A stretch of 64,000 bases of DNA from Bacteroides intestinalis (GCF_003464595.1 NZ_QRZF01000009.1:159961-223960); one strand, 5' to 3'; counted from the first letter of the stretch, positions 34,513 through 44,444 are shown. Translations and numbers: made by a program. Notes: generated by a model from the letters alone, not told the origin.

Positions 34513-35730
34513 ATGAAAATACTTCATACCAGCGACTGGCATCTGGGACATACACTATACAACTATGACCGCAGTCGCGAGCAACAAGCATTCCTAAAGC
34601 AACTAATCCGCATTGTGGCAGAAGAAATGCCGGATGCAATGGTCGTCAGCGGAGACATCTACCACTACTCCACCCCATCGGCAAGTACACAGAAGATGTA
34701 CACAGACGGTATGCTCGAAATTCACAGGGCATGCCCCGAAATGACGATTGTAGTAACTGCCGGAAACCACGACAGCAGTTCGAAATTAGAGATAGACAGT
34801 AGCCTGTGGAACCATTTCGGTGTAAAGGTAGTAGGAAACATAGAACGAAACCAGGAAGAAGTAAACCTGGAAAAACATATCGTGGAAGTGAGAAACGACA
34901 GAGGAATACTAAAAGGATATATTATCGCCGTACCTCACGTCTATCCGCAAAACTTCCCGATACTGGACACAGAAACACCTCGAGAAGAACGGCAGGCACG
35001 CTTTTTCCAGGCATTGCAGGACGAAGTAGAAAAAATGAATGCAGAAAGACTGCCTGTTGTATTGATGGCACACCTTTCCATAGAAGGCAGCGACCAAACC
35101 GGGCATGACGATACCATAGGCGGAATAGAATATGTCCCTATCAGTGCAATGGGCGAAGGATACGATTATCTGGCACTCGGTCATATCCATTGCCCACAGA
35201 ACATTAAAGGAAGCAGGCATTGTGCACGGTATTGTGGCACTCCCCTGCCTGTCAGCTTCGACGAGGCTTATCCACATTCTGTTTCCATTGTTGAAATACA
35301 AGGAGAAAAAGCGCCTCAGATCAAAACAATTGAAATAGAGAATCCGATGCCGCTCATCACACTACCCAAGGAAGCTGTAGATTTTGAAGAAGCTATAAAA
35401 CTGCTGGAGGAATACCCGGATGACAAACCGGCTTATATCCGCTTGAATGTTCTGATAAAAGACTATCTGGCGCCCGACTGCAACGAACGTGCATCGAACG
35501 CGGTAAAAGGGAAGAACTGCAAATTCTGCTATATCAAGCCCAATCGGGAGAAGTATACTTCAGATGATGAAACCAAGCATATCTCTATTCAGGAAATGCA
35601 GGAAATGTCCCCATTGGAAATAGCAAAACTTTATTTTAAGGAAGCAGAAGGAGAAGAAATGGATGAGGAACTCTGCGAACTGATGAATAGTGTAGTACAA
35701 AAGGTAAAAGAGAAAAGCATTCTGCATTAA
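34513..35730 (+). CDS. sbcD: Exonuclease SbcCD, nuclease subunit SbcD
   Basis: This Mre11-type metallophosphoesterase nicks hairpins and trims blocked DNA ends together with SbcC. Metal-binding motifs are HTSDWHLGHT at the N-terminus, SGDIYH, TAGNHDSSSKL, LMAHL and LGHIHCPQ. The C-terminal cap domain ends in an acidic stretch. The ATG at 34513 gives 405 residues, close to the family length. sbcC follows after 23 nt. Confidence 0.95.
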   Translation: MKILHTSDWHLGHTLYNYDRSREQQAFLKQLIRIVAEEMPDAMVVSGDIYHYSTPSASTQKMYTDGMLEIHRACPEMTIVVTAGNHDSSSKLEIDSSLWNHFGVKVVGNIERNQEEVNLEKHIVEVRNDRGILKGYIIAVPHVYPQNFPILDTETPREERQARFFQALQDEVEKMNAERLPVVLMAHLSIEGSDQTGHDDTIGGIEYVPISAMGEGYDYLALGHIHCPQNIKGSRHCARYCGTPLPVSFDEAYPHSVSIVEIQGEKAPQIKTIEIENPMPLITLPKEAVDFEEAIKLLEEYPDDKPAYIRLNVLIKDYLAPDCNERASNAVKGKNCKFCYIKPNREKYTSDDETKHISIQEMQEMSPLEIAKLYFKEAEGEEMDEELCELMNSVVQKVKEKSILH

Positions 35731-35753
35731 TTCCCTATAATCTGTAGTGAATC

Positions 35754-38700
35754 ATGAAACTTCAAAAACTGACTATAAAAAATCTGGCATCCATAGAAGA
35801 TGCTGTGATTGACTTTGAAAATGGACCACTGAGCGAAGAATCCCTGTTTCTGATTTGTGGGGAGACGGGTGCCGGCAAAACAACATTACTCGATGCCATT
35901 TGTCTGGCACTCTACAATGAAACGCCACGCATGGAACGGGCAGAAAACGAAAAGTACAGGGACATAGGGCAAACTTTTTCTTCTAAGAAAGAGGATGTGG
36001 CAATAAACGACAGCCGTCAATTGATGCGCAGAAATACCAACGAGGCGTGGACGGAACTGGAGTTCACCGGTTCAAACGAGATACCTTATACTGCCAAGTG
36101 GTACGTAGCCCGTGCACACCGAAAAGCATCGGGTGCCATTCAAGATGCAAAGTGGACATTAGAGAACCGGAAAACGAATCTCCAAATCACTAAGAAAAAT
36201 GAGATAAAAGCCGAAATACAAGCAGCCGTAGGGTTAAGTTTTGAGCAATTCTGCCGTACTACTCTCCTGGCACAGGGAGATTTTACCAAATTTCTTCAGA
36301 GTAAGGAGAGTGAAAAGTCGGATATCCTGGAGAAACTGACAGGTACCGGAATCTATTCTGAAATAGGTGCAAAGATTTACGCCATCACCAAAGAGAAACG
36401 CATAGAATATGAGAATCAGAACCAAAAACTGGAAGGTATCCATGTGCTGACCAATGAAGAGATAAACAAAATCTCCGAAACTACAACTACACTAAATGCT
36501 GATATCAATGGAAATACCGTACAAAAGAATACAGCAGTACTGAAACGTGACTGGCTGAAGCGGTTTGCTGAACTGATCCTCACTCAAGAAAACCAACAAA
36601 AGAACTGGGAAAGGAAAAAGGAACAATTGCAATCGGATGACTTCCTGCAAAAAGAACTATTGATAAAAGACTGGAATAATACTGCAGATGCCCGTAACTG
36701 GTTATTTTCTCTCAAACAGCAACAACAGCAACAGGAAAAAGACAGAGAGCAAACTGAGAAGTTGAAAAAGAGTTTCATCTACCTCAGTAGTGGTTGTTCA
36801 TGGTTGAAGGAAAATCTGAAAGAATTGCAAGCAAAACTAATACTTGCCGAAGAGTATCTGCAAACTCACGCCCCGCTCCTACCTATGTTCGAGCAAAGTC
36901 AATCCATCGTTACAGACCTGAATGCTGTGCTTTCTGCTCACTCACGCATCGCTGCCTACGAAAAACAAATAGCAGAATTGTCCCGGCAGCAGCCTGTCCG
37001 GGAACAGGAACGCACGAATAAAGAAAATGATTTCAATCGGAAAAATGAAGAAAATCAGATTAAGCAGCAAGAGATAAACTTATTGAATGCCCGGCTTGAA
37101 TCCATGAATCAAAATGTCCTACAGGAAAAGAAGAATGTATTGGAAACGGCTAAGGAAAAGTTGCTAAAAGCTCAAAATACCCTGATACTATTAGGAGAGA
37201 AAAAGGCAGCCCTGAACATAGCAGAAGAAAGCCTGAAATCTCTGGAAATAAAGCTGCAAACCAGCAAAAAACAACACGAAGAACTGGGAAACAGGTTCGA
37301 CACTAAAAAGAAAGCCTACGATGAGATCAAAATGCTCTACGACAAACAAAAAGAAGCTGTGGAAGAGTGGGCACAAGAAGCCCGTGCCCGCCTTTCTGTA
37401 GGAGATATGTGTCCGGTATGTGGTCAAAAGATAGAATCACTCAGCAAGAATGAAGATTTTCAGTCTGTACTTGCCCCTATCCGGCAATCGCTGGAGACAA
37501 AAGAGAAAGAATACAAGGAAGCAGAACAAACTTTGAATAGTAACCGGACGGAGACCAAAACCTATGAGGATATGATAGCAGGGAGTCGTCTGGCAGCAGA
37601 TAAAGCCCGGAAAGGATATGAATTTATTCAAACTGAAACTGAAGAAACATGCCGTCAGTGTAATATTCTAATAATCTCAAATGATACCAGAGATATCCTG
37701 GAAAGACAAATTCAAGAAAACAAACAGCACCTTGAAGACATCAATGCCAGGTTGAACGAAGTACAAATCCTCTCCAACAATATCTCCCGATTGCAGTACT
37801 TAAAAGATGAACATCAGAAAGTGGTGGAGGTCGCCCGAAATGCTTTCGATACTGCTGACAAGAATCTGACGAAACTAAAAAATGATATCACTAATAAACA
37901 TTCGCTAACCGAAAGTGAAAAGGATATCATTCGCACCACACTGGAACGTGTCAGCCCACTTATTCTTTGGGAAGGATGGCAAACAGAATGGAGTGCTGCT
38001 CCTACCTCATTTATCGAACGCTTACAAAAGTCTACAGTACATTATAAACTGGCACAGAACAGGCAATCGGAATTAAAAGCAACCATTTCCCTCATAGAGA
38101 AAGAGCTGGATAGTGTATCAGCAACGCAGGATCTGATCTACACAGCATTTCCCGAATGGAAAAACCTGCCAACAGAGGAAAGAATGGAAATCAAAAATCT
38201 AGGAATGGCATGGAATACCCTGAACTCTGAAGTCAGCGGATTGAAACAAAACATCTCATCTGTCCGAAAAAACATCAACGAGCTGCAAGCCAACCTTACA
38301 GCATTCTATACTATACATCCGGATATGAACGAAGCACGCCTCATTGCTCTTTCCTCCTACTCTAGCGAGCAAATAGAAAACTTGCGTACCGGTCAACAAA
38401 GGCTTAAAGAAGAAGAAGTAGCCGCACAAACCGCTTTCAAGCTAACAACCGGGCAACTGGAAGAACACCAAAGCAAGAAACCGAGAATGGAAGAGGAAGA
38501 AAACCTTGAAAGTCTGGACAGCCTTATCATAGCTTTAGATGAGAAAATTGCAGTAAGCAATCAGGCCCTCATACGGCTGAAAATCCAATTGGAAGAAAAC
38601 ACTAAGAACATCGCCCGGATAAAGGACGAGAAGAAACGTGCGGACGAATTGCGGGAAGTGTACTTGAAATGGGACCGTCTTTGCCATCACTTTGGTGACG

Positions 38701-39176
38701 AGAAAGGAAAGAATTTCCGAAACATCGCACAAAGTTTTGTACTGAAAGAACTGCTCAATGGAGCAAATTTCTACCTGCAACATCTCACCAAGCGCTACGA
38801 ATTGGAATGCCAGGCTGGTTCACTCACTATCTTGCTGCGCGATTTTTATCAGGGAGGCACGCCACGCCCAGCCTGCACCCTGTCCGGTGGAGAGAGCTTT
38901 CTGGTATCTTTATCACTCGCCTTAGGACTCTCTGCCCTCAGCCGCCACAGCCTGTCAGTAGATACCCTGTTTATCGATGAAGGATTTGGAACACTGAGCA
39001 GCGATTATCTGAATACAGTGATGGATACTTTGGAAAAGCTACACCAGATGGGTGGCAAGAAAGTAGGCATCATCAGTCATGTAGAAGGGCTGCGCGAACG
39101 GATCAAAACCCAAATTCAGGTAAAGCGAATCGATAATTCGAGAAGTGAGATTAAAATTTCGAATTATAAATTATGA
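35754..39176 (+). CDS. sbcC: Exonuclease SbcCD, ATPase subunit SbcC
   Basis: This Rad50-like SMC ATPase partners SbcD. Walker A (GETGAGKTT, about residues 36-44) lies at the N-terminus. Two long coiled coils (about 200-545 and 590-1000) flank the zinc hook CPVCGQ near residue 553. At the C-terminus are the signature LSGGESFLVSLSLALGLS and Walker B (DTLFIDEGFGTL). The last codons (ISNYKL) run into an ATAAATTATGAA direct repeat, so the 3' end of the gene overlaps a repeat element. Confidence 0.95.
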   Translation: MKLQKLTIKNLASIEDAVIDFENGPLSEESLFLICGETGAGKTTLLDAICLALYNETPRMERAENEKYRDIGQTFSSKKEDVAINDSRQLMRRNTNEAWTELEFTGSNEIPYTAKWYVARAHRKASGAIQDAKWTLENRKTNLQITKKNEIKAEIQAAVGLSFEQFCRTTLLAQGDFTKFLQSKESEKSDILEKLTGTGIYSEIGAKIYAITKEKRIEYENQNQKLEGIHVLTNEEINKISETTTTLNADINGNTVQKNTAVLKRDWLKRFAELILTQENQQKNWERKKEQLQSDDFLQKELLIKDWNNTADARNWLFSLKQQQQQQEKDREQTEKLKKSFIYLSSGCSWLKENLKELQAKLILAEEYLQTHAPLLPMFEQSQSIVTDLNAVLSAHSRIAAYEKQIAELSRQQPVREQERTNKENDFNRKNEENQIKQQEINLLNARLESMNQNVLQEKKNVLETAKEKLLKAQNTLILLGEKKAALNIAEESLKSLEIKLQTSKKQHEELGNRFDTKKKAYDEIKMLYDKQKEAVEEWAQEARARLSVGDMCPVCGQKIESLSKNEDFQSVLAPIRQSLETKEKEYKEAEQTLNSNRTETKTYEDMIAGSRLAADKARKGYEFIQTETEETCRQCNILIISNDTRDILERQIQENKQHLEDINARLNEVQILSNNISRLQYLKDEHQKVVEVARNAFDTADKNLTKLKNDITNKHSLTESEKDIIRTTLERVSPLILWEGWQTEWSAAPTSFIERLQKSTVHYKLAQNRQSELKATISLIEKELDSVSATQDLIYTAFPEWKNLPTEERMEIKNLGMAWNTLNSEVSGLKQNISSVRKNINELQANLTAFYTIHPDMNEARLIALSSYSSEQIENLRTGQQRLKEEEVAAQTAFKLTTGQLEEHQSKKPRMEEEENLESLDSLIIALDEKIAVSNQALIRLKIQLEENTKNIARIKDEKKRADELREVYLKWDRLCHHFGDEKGKNFRNIAQSFVLKELLNGANFYLQHLTKRYELECQAGSLTILLRDFYQGGTPRPACTLSGGESFLVSLSLALGLSALSRHSLSVDTLFIDEGFGTLSSDYLNTVMDTLEKLHQMGGKKVGIISHVEGLRERIKTQIQVKRIDNSRSEIKISNYKL

Positions 39177-39250
39177 ACTATAAATTATGAATGGTTGTGC
39201 AATCATCCGCACGGCAATTCATAATTTATAATTTAAAATTCATAATTACT
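39166..39250. repeat. ATAAATTATGAA direct/inverted repeat cluster
   Basis: ATAAATTATGAA occurs at 39166 and again at 39180 (period 14). Its exact reverse complement TTCATAATTTAT occurs at 39218, with a partial copy at 39239. The cluster can form a long AU-rich hairpin between sbcC and map. The first copy begins inside sbcC. Confidence 0.8.
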
Positions 39251-39261
39251 ATATTATTACC

Positions 39262-39269
39262 TATTTTTG
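39262..39269 (+). promoter_or_regulatory. -7 box of map
   Basis: TATTTTTG lies 25 nt before the ATG. Confidence 0.6.
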
Positions 39270-39294
39270 TAGCAACTATTAATAGAAGAAGACA

Positions 39295-40149
39295 ATGAAA
39301 AAGTTCATAAAAGGAGTCCGGTTTACTCCTAAAAATTATTCCGACGAAGTAGAAGAGAAAATTCAGCACTATAAAAAGGAAGGCTACAAATTACCGTCAC
39401 GCCATTTATTGCGTACTGAGGAGCAATTGGCAGGTATTCGCGAAAGTGCAAAAATCAATACTGCATTGTTGGATTATATCTCGGCAAATATCCGTGAAGG
39501 GATGTCGACAGCAGAAATAGATCATATGGTATATGAATTTACAACAGATCATGATGCCATTCCGGCCCCTTTCATGTACGAAGGTTTCCCTAAAAGTGTA
39601 TGTACAAGCATCAATGATGTCGTATGCCATGGTATACCGAGTACCAAAGAGTTTCTGCGTAACGGAGATATTGTGAACGTGGATGTTTCGACTATTTATA
39701 AGGGATATTTCTCGGACGCTTCACGCATGTACATGATTGGAGAAGTGAAACCGGAACTGCAACGCCTGGTACAAGTTGCAAAGGAATGTCGTAACATAGG
39801 CGTACAGACAGCACAACCTTGGGCACGCCTCGGAGATGTAGGCGCAGCCATTCAGGAGCATGCCGAGAAAAACGGATATAGTGTAGTACGCGATTTGTGC
39901 GGACACGGTGTAGGAATTAAGTTCCATGAAGAACCGGACGTAGAACACTTTGGCAAGCGCGGTACAGGAATGCTTATCGTTCCGGGAATGACTTTCACCA
40001 TCGAACCGATGATAAATATGGGAACTTATGAAGTCTTCATTGATGAAGCCGACGGATGGACAGTCTGCACTGACGACGGGCTCCCCTCAGCACAGTGGGA
40101 AAGCATGATTTTGATTACTGAGAATGGCAACGAAATATTGACTGAATAA
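39295..40149 (+). CDS. map: Methionine aminopeptidase, type I
   Basis: It removes the N-terminal Met from new proteins. Metal ligands lie in VNVDVSTIYKGYFSDASRM (two Asp), GHGVGIKFHEEP (His), TIEPMINMG (Glu) and AQWESMILIT (Glu). An N-terminal extension of about 35 residues precedes the catalytic domain. It lacks the Cys-rich motif of eukaryotic MetAP1. The 284-aa length is slightly longer than the E. coli enzyme. rmuC follows after 2 nt. Confidence 0.95.
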   Translation: MKKFIKGVRFTPKNYSDEVEEKIQHYKKEGYKLPSRHLLRTEEQLAGIRESAKINTALLDYISANIREGMSTAEIDHMVYEFTTDHDAIPAPFMYEGFPKSVCTSINDVVCHGIPSTKEFLRNGDIVNVDVSTIYKGYFSDASRMYMIGEVKPELQRLVQVAKECRNIGVQTAQPWARLGDVGAAIQEHAEKNGYSVVRDLCGHGVGIKFHEEPDVEHFGKRGTGMLIVPGMTFTIEPMINMGTYEVFIDEADGWTVCTDDGLPSAQWESMILITENGNEILTE

Positions 40150-40151
40150 GC

Positions 40152-41501
40152 ATGGATATTGTTTTCCTGATTATCGGACTCATCGTAGGTGCCGGCATAG
40201 GTTACTTAATAGCCGGTCGAAAAAGTGCTGCCCTATCCGCACAACTGCAAGCCACCCGCGAACGCGAGGAGTTACTGAATCGTACGGTAGAAGAACGGAT
40301 TGCACGTGAAAAAGCCATAACAGCCGAACGGCTGGCAGAGCAGGAAAAATCTTTCAACCTGAGATTGGCAGAACAACAGAAACAATGGGAAGAGCGCCTA
40401 AAATTGCAAGTAGAAGAAGCGGAAGCCTTACACAAACGTATGAGCACAGAGTTCGAAAATCTCTCCAATCGGATTTTCAAGAGTAAGGCAGAGGATTTTA
40501 CTAAGCTAAATTCAGAACATCTCAGCAATTTGCTCCGTCCCTTGGGAGAAAACCTGAAAGACTTCCGGGAAAAGGTGGAACAAGTGTATGACAAAGAGTC
40601 TAAACAACGTTTTTCTTTGGAAGAACGCATCAAGGATCTGGTGGAATTAAACAATCGTATCAGTGAAGATGCCAACAACCTGACCCGTGCCTTGAAAGGC
40701 GACTCCAAGATACAGGGTAACTGGGGGGAAATGATACTGGAACGCCTGTTGCAGGCCTCCGGGTTGATAGAAGGTGAACACTACTTCCGTCAGGAATTCC
40801 TAAAAAACGAGCAAGGTGAAATGCTGACCAATGAAGAAAGTGGTCAGAAAATGCAGCCGGATATTATCGTTAGGTATCCGGACGACCGGGAAATGATTAT
40901 TGACTCTAAAGTGTCTCTAACTGCCTATGCTGCTTATAATTCGGCCGAAAATAAAGATGAAGAAACACGCTGGCTAAAGGCACATCTGCAATCGGTGCGG
41001 GCTCACGTCGATGAACTCAGTCAGAAGGATTATTCACATTATGACGCTAAAGCGCCGGACTTTGTAATGATGTTTATCCCTACTGAAGCAGCCTATCTGA
41101 CAGCCATTAAAGCGGATACTAATTTATGGGAGTATGCTTATAAAAAGAAGGTGGTATTAATGAGCCCGACCAACCTGATCAGTGCACTCCGCCTCTCTCT
41201 CGACCTCTGGAAACGGGAGAATCAAGTAAAAAATGTGCAGGATATTATCAAACGAGGAACGTTGCTTTACGAAAAGATTGCCGGATTTACAGATACTTTC
41301 CTGCGTATCGGCGACAGTCTGAACGGAATGCAGAGAGATTATGACAAGGCGTACAACCAGCTCTCTGATGGCAACGGTAGTGTGGTAAGGCAAGCTGAAC
41401 TTCTGCGTAACATGAGTCTTACTCCTAAAAAACGGATATCAGCAAGGCTGCTGCCTCAGGAAGAAGAATCAGAAGAAGAGGAAACCGAACCAATGAAATA
41501 G
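40152..41501 (+). CDS. rmuC: DNA recombination protein RmuC
   Basis: An N-terminal membrane helix (about 3-22) is followed by a long coiled coil (about 25-190) and a PD-(D/E)XK-nuclease-like domain. That domain has WGEMILERLLQASGL, QPDIIVRYPDDREMIIDSKVSL (Asp and the DSK motif) and FMMFIPTEAAYL signatures. RmuC limits inversions at short repeats in E. coli. The Glu-rich tail is ordinary. It is probably co-transcribed with map and xpt. Confidence 0.93.
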   Translation: MDIVFLIIGLIVGAGIGYLIAGRKSAALSAQLQATREREELLNRTVEERIAREKAITAERLAEQEKSFNLRLAEQQKQWEERLKLQVEEAEALHKRMSTEFENLSNRIFKSKAEDFTKLNSEHLSNLLRPLGENLKDFREKVEQVYDKESKQRFSLEERIKDLVELNNRISEDANNLTRALKGDSKIQGNWGEMILERLLQASGLIEGEHYFRQEFLKNEQGEMLTNEESGQKMQPDIIVRYPDDREMIIDSKVSLTAYAAYNSAENKDEETRWLKAHLQSVRAHVDELSQKDYSHYDAKAPDFVMMFIPTEAAYLTAIKADTNLWEYAYKKKVVLMSPTNLISALRLSLDLWKRENQVKNVQDIIKRGTLLYEKIAGFTDTFLRIGDSLNGMQRDYDKAYNQLSDGNGSVVRQAELLRNMSLTPKKRISARLLPQEEESEEEETEPMK

Positions 41502-41526
41502 ACATTCAAAATAAGATATATAAAAC

Positions 41527-42093
41527 ATGAAAATACTGAAAGACCGTATCCTGAAGGATGGGAAATGCTACCCGGGAGGCATACTGAAAGTAGACAATTT
41601 CATCAATCACCAAATGGACCCTATTTTGATGAAATCTATCGGTGTGGAGTTTGTCAGACGCTTTGCCTCTACCCCAATCAACAAAATTATCACAGTAGAG
41701 GCCAGTGGCATTGCTCCTGCCATCATGGTAGGTTATCTATTGGAACTACCCGTAGTTTTCGCCAAAAAGAAAAGGCCCAGTACCATGGAAAATATGTTGG
41801 TGACCTCTGTTTATTCTTTCACCAAACAACGCTCGTATGATGTATGTGTCAGTGAAGATTTTCTTCGTCCGGGCGACCGGGTACTCTTTATAGACGATTT
41901 CTTGGCTAATGGAAATGCAGCCAAAGGCATTATGGAACTTGTGAAACAGGCCGGTGCCGAACTGGTAGGTATGGGCTTCATTATAGAAAAGGCTTTTCAA
42001 CATGGAGGAGATGAACTGCGTGAGCAAGGTATACATGTTGAATCCCTGGCGATTATTGAAAGTCTGGATAATTGTGAAATTAAGATCAGATAA
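41527..42093 (+). CDS. xpt: Xanthine phosphoribosyltransferase
   Basis: It salvages xanthine with PRPP to form XMP. It begins [19 protein letters not shown], which is typical of Xpt. [10 protein letters not shown] and the PRPP-binding loop [16 protein letters not shown] are present. The length of 188 aa is normal. No purine riboswitch precedes it; it lies 25 nt after rmuC. A repeat array follows the stop. Confidence 0.94.
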   Translation: MKILKDRILKDGKCYPGGILKVDNFINHQMDPILMKSIGVEFVRRFASTPINKIITVEASGIAPAIMVGYLLELPVVFAKKKRPSTMENMLVTSVYSFTKQRSYDVCVSEDFLRPGDRVLFIDDFLANGNAAKGIMELVKQAGAELVGMGFIIEKAFQHGGDELREQGIHVESLAIIESLDNCEIKIR

Positions 42094-42101
42094 GGTACTC
42101 T

Positions 42102-42233
42102 CTTTCAATATCAAAAACGTATCAAGTCCGTGTCAAGTCCATACCTGCTCCGTATCTGGTCCGAATAAAAGGGACTTTATACGGAGCAAGTACGGACTTG
42201 GTACGGACCGGACACGGACCAGACACTATAATT
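42102..42233. repeat. 11-nt periodic array, GTCC/GGAC type
   Basis: From 42124, consecutive 11-mers are AAGTCCGTGTC, AAGTCCATACC, TGCTCCGTATC and TGGTCCGAATA. Then come AAAGGGACTTT, ATACGGAGCAA, GTACGGACTTG, GTACGGACCGG and ACACGGACCAG. The left half has TCC at the same offset in each unit and the right half has GGA, so the whole array is an inverted repeat. Weaker units ending in TATC extend left to about 42102. Perfect 9-bp pairs include GCTCCGTAT/ATACGGAGC and CAAGTCCGT/ACGGACTTG. It fills the gap between convergent xpt and blaR1. Confidence 0.85.
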
Positions 42234-42251
42234 CCATTATCAAGTAGTATA

Positions 42252-43943
42252 TTACTTATTATACAAGTTCTTCCGGATCACTTCTTTCACATCCTTTACT
42301 ATCCCCATAGAAACATCTTTATTAAGCTTAAGACTAACTGCTATACTTTCATAATTAGTATTCGCTTTATAATCTTTCAACATCAATTCCAACTCTTGAA
42401 AAGAAGGGTTTGTAATAACCAAACTTTTACCACCTCCTTGCGGATACACAGATATTTCTATAGGTAAAATCTGATCTGAGACCGTCTTATATTTCGAACT
42501 GTAAATTTTAGGTTCTCCAAAAGATACGAATATAGGAAGCAAACTATCTAAACGAGCTTCGGAAACTCCGCCCAATTCTCCGGAAATCTCTCCACGAACC
42601 TGCAAATAAGCCTCTTTTATGGTTCGTAAATAAGAAGTGATAGCAGTAGATGATGAGCCACGGTCGTACTTTACAAGTAGCACAAACAATTGGTCTTCAT
42701 CTTGCTTTACAGCTTTCTGGTATGAATTTCTCAATAAATTGGTAAGTCGAATTGACAATGTTTCTACATCATATTCCTTAATCAATTCCTGATCCAGCAT
42801 CATCTTATTATTCATGTTCACAAAAAAGTTGCAAGTCCGCATCGGCTTCTCAGGCCTGTACTCCTTCTTTCCACCCATAGCGTCGTTTGCTTTACGCGTG
42901 AAGAAAGCTTCCAATTGTTGCAGTTCACCCTCTTGGACTGAATCTTGTTTCACACTCACAGGGTTGTTTATCACCTGTTCCACTGTTTTCTTAACTTCCG
43001 GCCGTGCAAAAGCATAAAGCGTTCCGGCGGCTACGGGCACAAAAAGCAATAGCTTCAAACGTGCCCAATTGTTTGTTCTTCTTTTTAACATCATAGTGAT
43101 ACGATTTTTAAGTTTGCTGTGATTGAATCCGCAAGCCATAGAGTAGAGCCTTGTACCTACGGATTTTTTCACTAACAAGAGTTGATATTCTGTTGCATCG
43201 ATGCCATTATTAATAACGCCATTATCGGCTTCGTACTCATGTACTTCACGAAGTTCACGCATCAGGAGCCATGCGGCAGGATTGAACCAATGGAGTATCA
43301 TGATACATTCCATCCAAAGTAAATCCCATGTATGCCTATGTTGCAGGTGCATTTGTTCATGTAACAATATTTCTCCGGGATTCCGTTCATAATCTTCTTG
43401 TGACAGAACAATCGTATTCCCCCAACTGAAAGAAACGATCTTCTCAGGACAGATAATCAATTTATATTTCCCATAATTACAGGCGGGGTAACTATGAATG
43501 AGACGGCGCATACGGATAGTAGAAAACAAAAGAAAGGTAAGTACAACCAAAGCTCCAATAAAATAGCAACCGCCTAACAGTAGAATCACAGGGATAGCCT
43601 GAATCACATTTGCATGATTTTCTTCTGTATCATCTCCTTTCCCTGCCATAAAAAGGTTTTCTTCTCCGGACAAATGTTTTTCACCAACGCCCCTTTCTCT
43701 TTCAATATTCACTTCTTTTTCAGTCAACAAATGCCTTACAGTAGTTATCGGCAACTGCAAAGTGGTATACTGAGGAACATCTATTTGCAATAATGGGAGT
43801 AGTGTACATACCACTGTTCCCATCAACAGTAAAAAACGGTTCGTACGAAACAGCGTATCTTTCCTGAAAAACAATCTGAACAGAAAATACAGAATTGTCA
43901 GGCATAAGGTAGACTCAAATATATAAAACAAGATAGTTCCCAT
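42252..43943 (-). CDS. BlaR1-type M56 metallopeptidase with ExbD-like C-terminal region
   Basis: This membrane zinc protease with several N-terminal helices carries HEQMH (His195-His199) in ILLHEQMHLQHRH, and EYEADN as the third ligand region. Such proteins cleave the BlaI-type repressor on a signal. The usual penicillin-binding sensor is absent. A single helix near 300 leads to a periplasmic region whose MMLDQELIKEYDVETLSIRL and LVKYDRGSSSTAITSYLRTI segments resemble ExbD. It is the second gene after blaI, 32 nt downstream. Confidence 0.87.
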   Translation of the reverse strand: MGTILFYIFESTLCLTILYFLFRLFFRKDTLFRTNRFLLLMGTVVCTLLPLLQIDVPQYTTLQLPITTVRHLLTEKEVNIERERGVGEKHLSGEENLFMAGKGDDTEENHANVIQAIPVILLLGGCYFIGALVVLTFLLFSTIRMRRLIHSYPACNYGKYKLIICPEKIVSFSWGNTIVLSQEDYERNPGEILLHEQMHLQHRHTWDLLWMECIMILHWFNPAAWLLMRELREVHEYEADNGVINNGIDATEYQLLLVKKSVGTRLYSMACGFNHSKLKNRITMMLKRRTNNWARLKLLLFVPVAAGTLYAFARPEVKKTVEQVINNPVSVKQDSVQEGELQQLEAFFTRKANDAMGGKKEYRPEKPMRTCNFFVNMNNKMMLDQELIKEYDVETLSIRLTNLLRNSYQKAVKQDEDQLFVLLVKYDRGSSSTAITSYLRTIKEAYLQVRGEISGELGGVSEARLDSLLPIFVSFGEPKIYSSKYKTVSDQILPIEISVYPQGGGKSLVITNPSFQELELMLKDYKANTNYESIAVSLKLNKDVSMGIVKDVKEVIRKNLYNK

Positions 43944-43975
43944 GATATTTTTATTTACTGGGTATAATACTATTT

Positions 43976-44344
43976 CTATCTGTTAGACTTTTTACTTTCT
44001 ATTTCTGCAATCAATGCCTTCAACTCATCTACAGACATGCCTTCTTCTTCAATAAATGTAGACACGACATTGGTATAGGAGTTATTATAGTATTGAACCA
44101 CCACATCGTTCAGTGCAGAGCGTTTATATTCCTTATCGGAAATAGCCGCATAATACTGATACGTATTACCATAAGCCCTATATTTCACAAATCCTTTTTC
44201 CTCTAGCCCTCTCACCAAGGTAGATACGGTATTATAATGTGGTTTAGGCTCTTCATAAAAGGCCAGCAATTCACGAACAAACATCGGACCATGCTTCCAG
44301 AACATTTGCATGATCTCTTCTTCTTTAGCAGTTAATCGTTTCAT
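43976..44344 (-). CDS. BlaI/MecI-family repressor
   Basis: This 122-residue winged-helix repressor is paired with the downstream M56 protease. It has TAKEEEIMQMFWKHGPMFVRELL, the recognition helix segment YNTVSTLVRGLEEKGFV and a C-terminal dimerisation helix ending in a KALIAEIESKK stretch. The ATG at 44344 is the usual family start; an upstream frame to 44401 crosses the promoter. Protease cleavage in the C-terminal part would relieve repression. No beta-lactamase gene is nearby, so the regulated genes are unknown. Confidence 0.92.
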   Translation of the reverse strand: MKRLTAKEEEIMQMFWKHGPMFVRELLAFYEEPKPHYNTVSTLVRGLEEKGFVKYRAYGNTYQYYAAISDKEYKRSALNDVVVQYYNNSYTNVVSTFIEEEGMSVDELKALIAEIESKKSNR

Positions 44345-44375
44345 AATCTTTTCAAGTTTACTTGGGTGAACGATG

Positions 44376-44444
44376 CAAAGATAGAAATTAGTTTTGGACA
44401 AACAACTACTATATACAGTTATTCAACTAACATAAGCAGTAGTT
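44376..44444 (-). promoter_or_regulatory. blaI promoter and possible operator
   Basis: TATCTTTG (44376-44383, minus strand) lies 31 nt before the ATG. An inverted repeat AACTACT (44404-44410) / AGTAGTT (44438-44444) spans the expected upstream region and could be the autoregulatory operator. It does not match the TACA-TGTA core of staphylococcal BlaI sites. Confidence 0.45.

Noticed and set aside
41400..41526. Purine riboswitch before xpt
   Set aside because: The gap between rmuC and xpt is only 25 nt, too short for the aptamer, and no conserved core is present.
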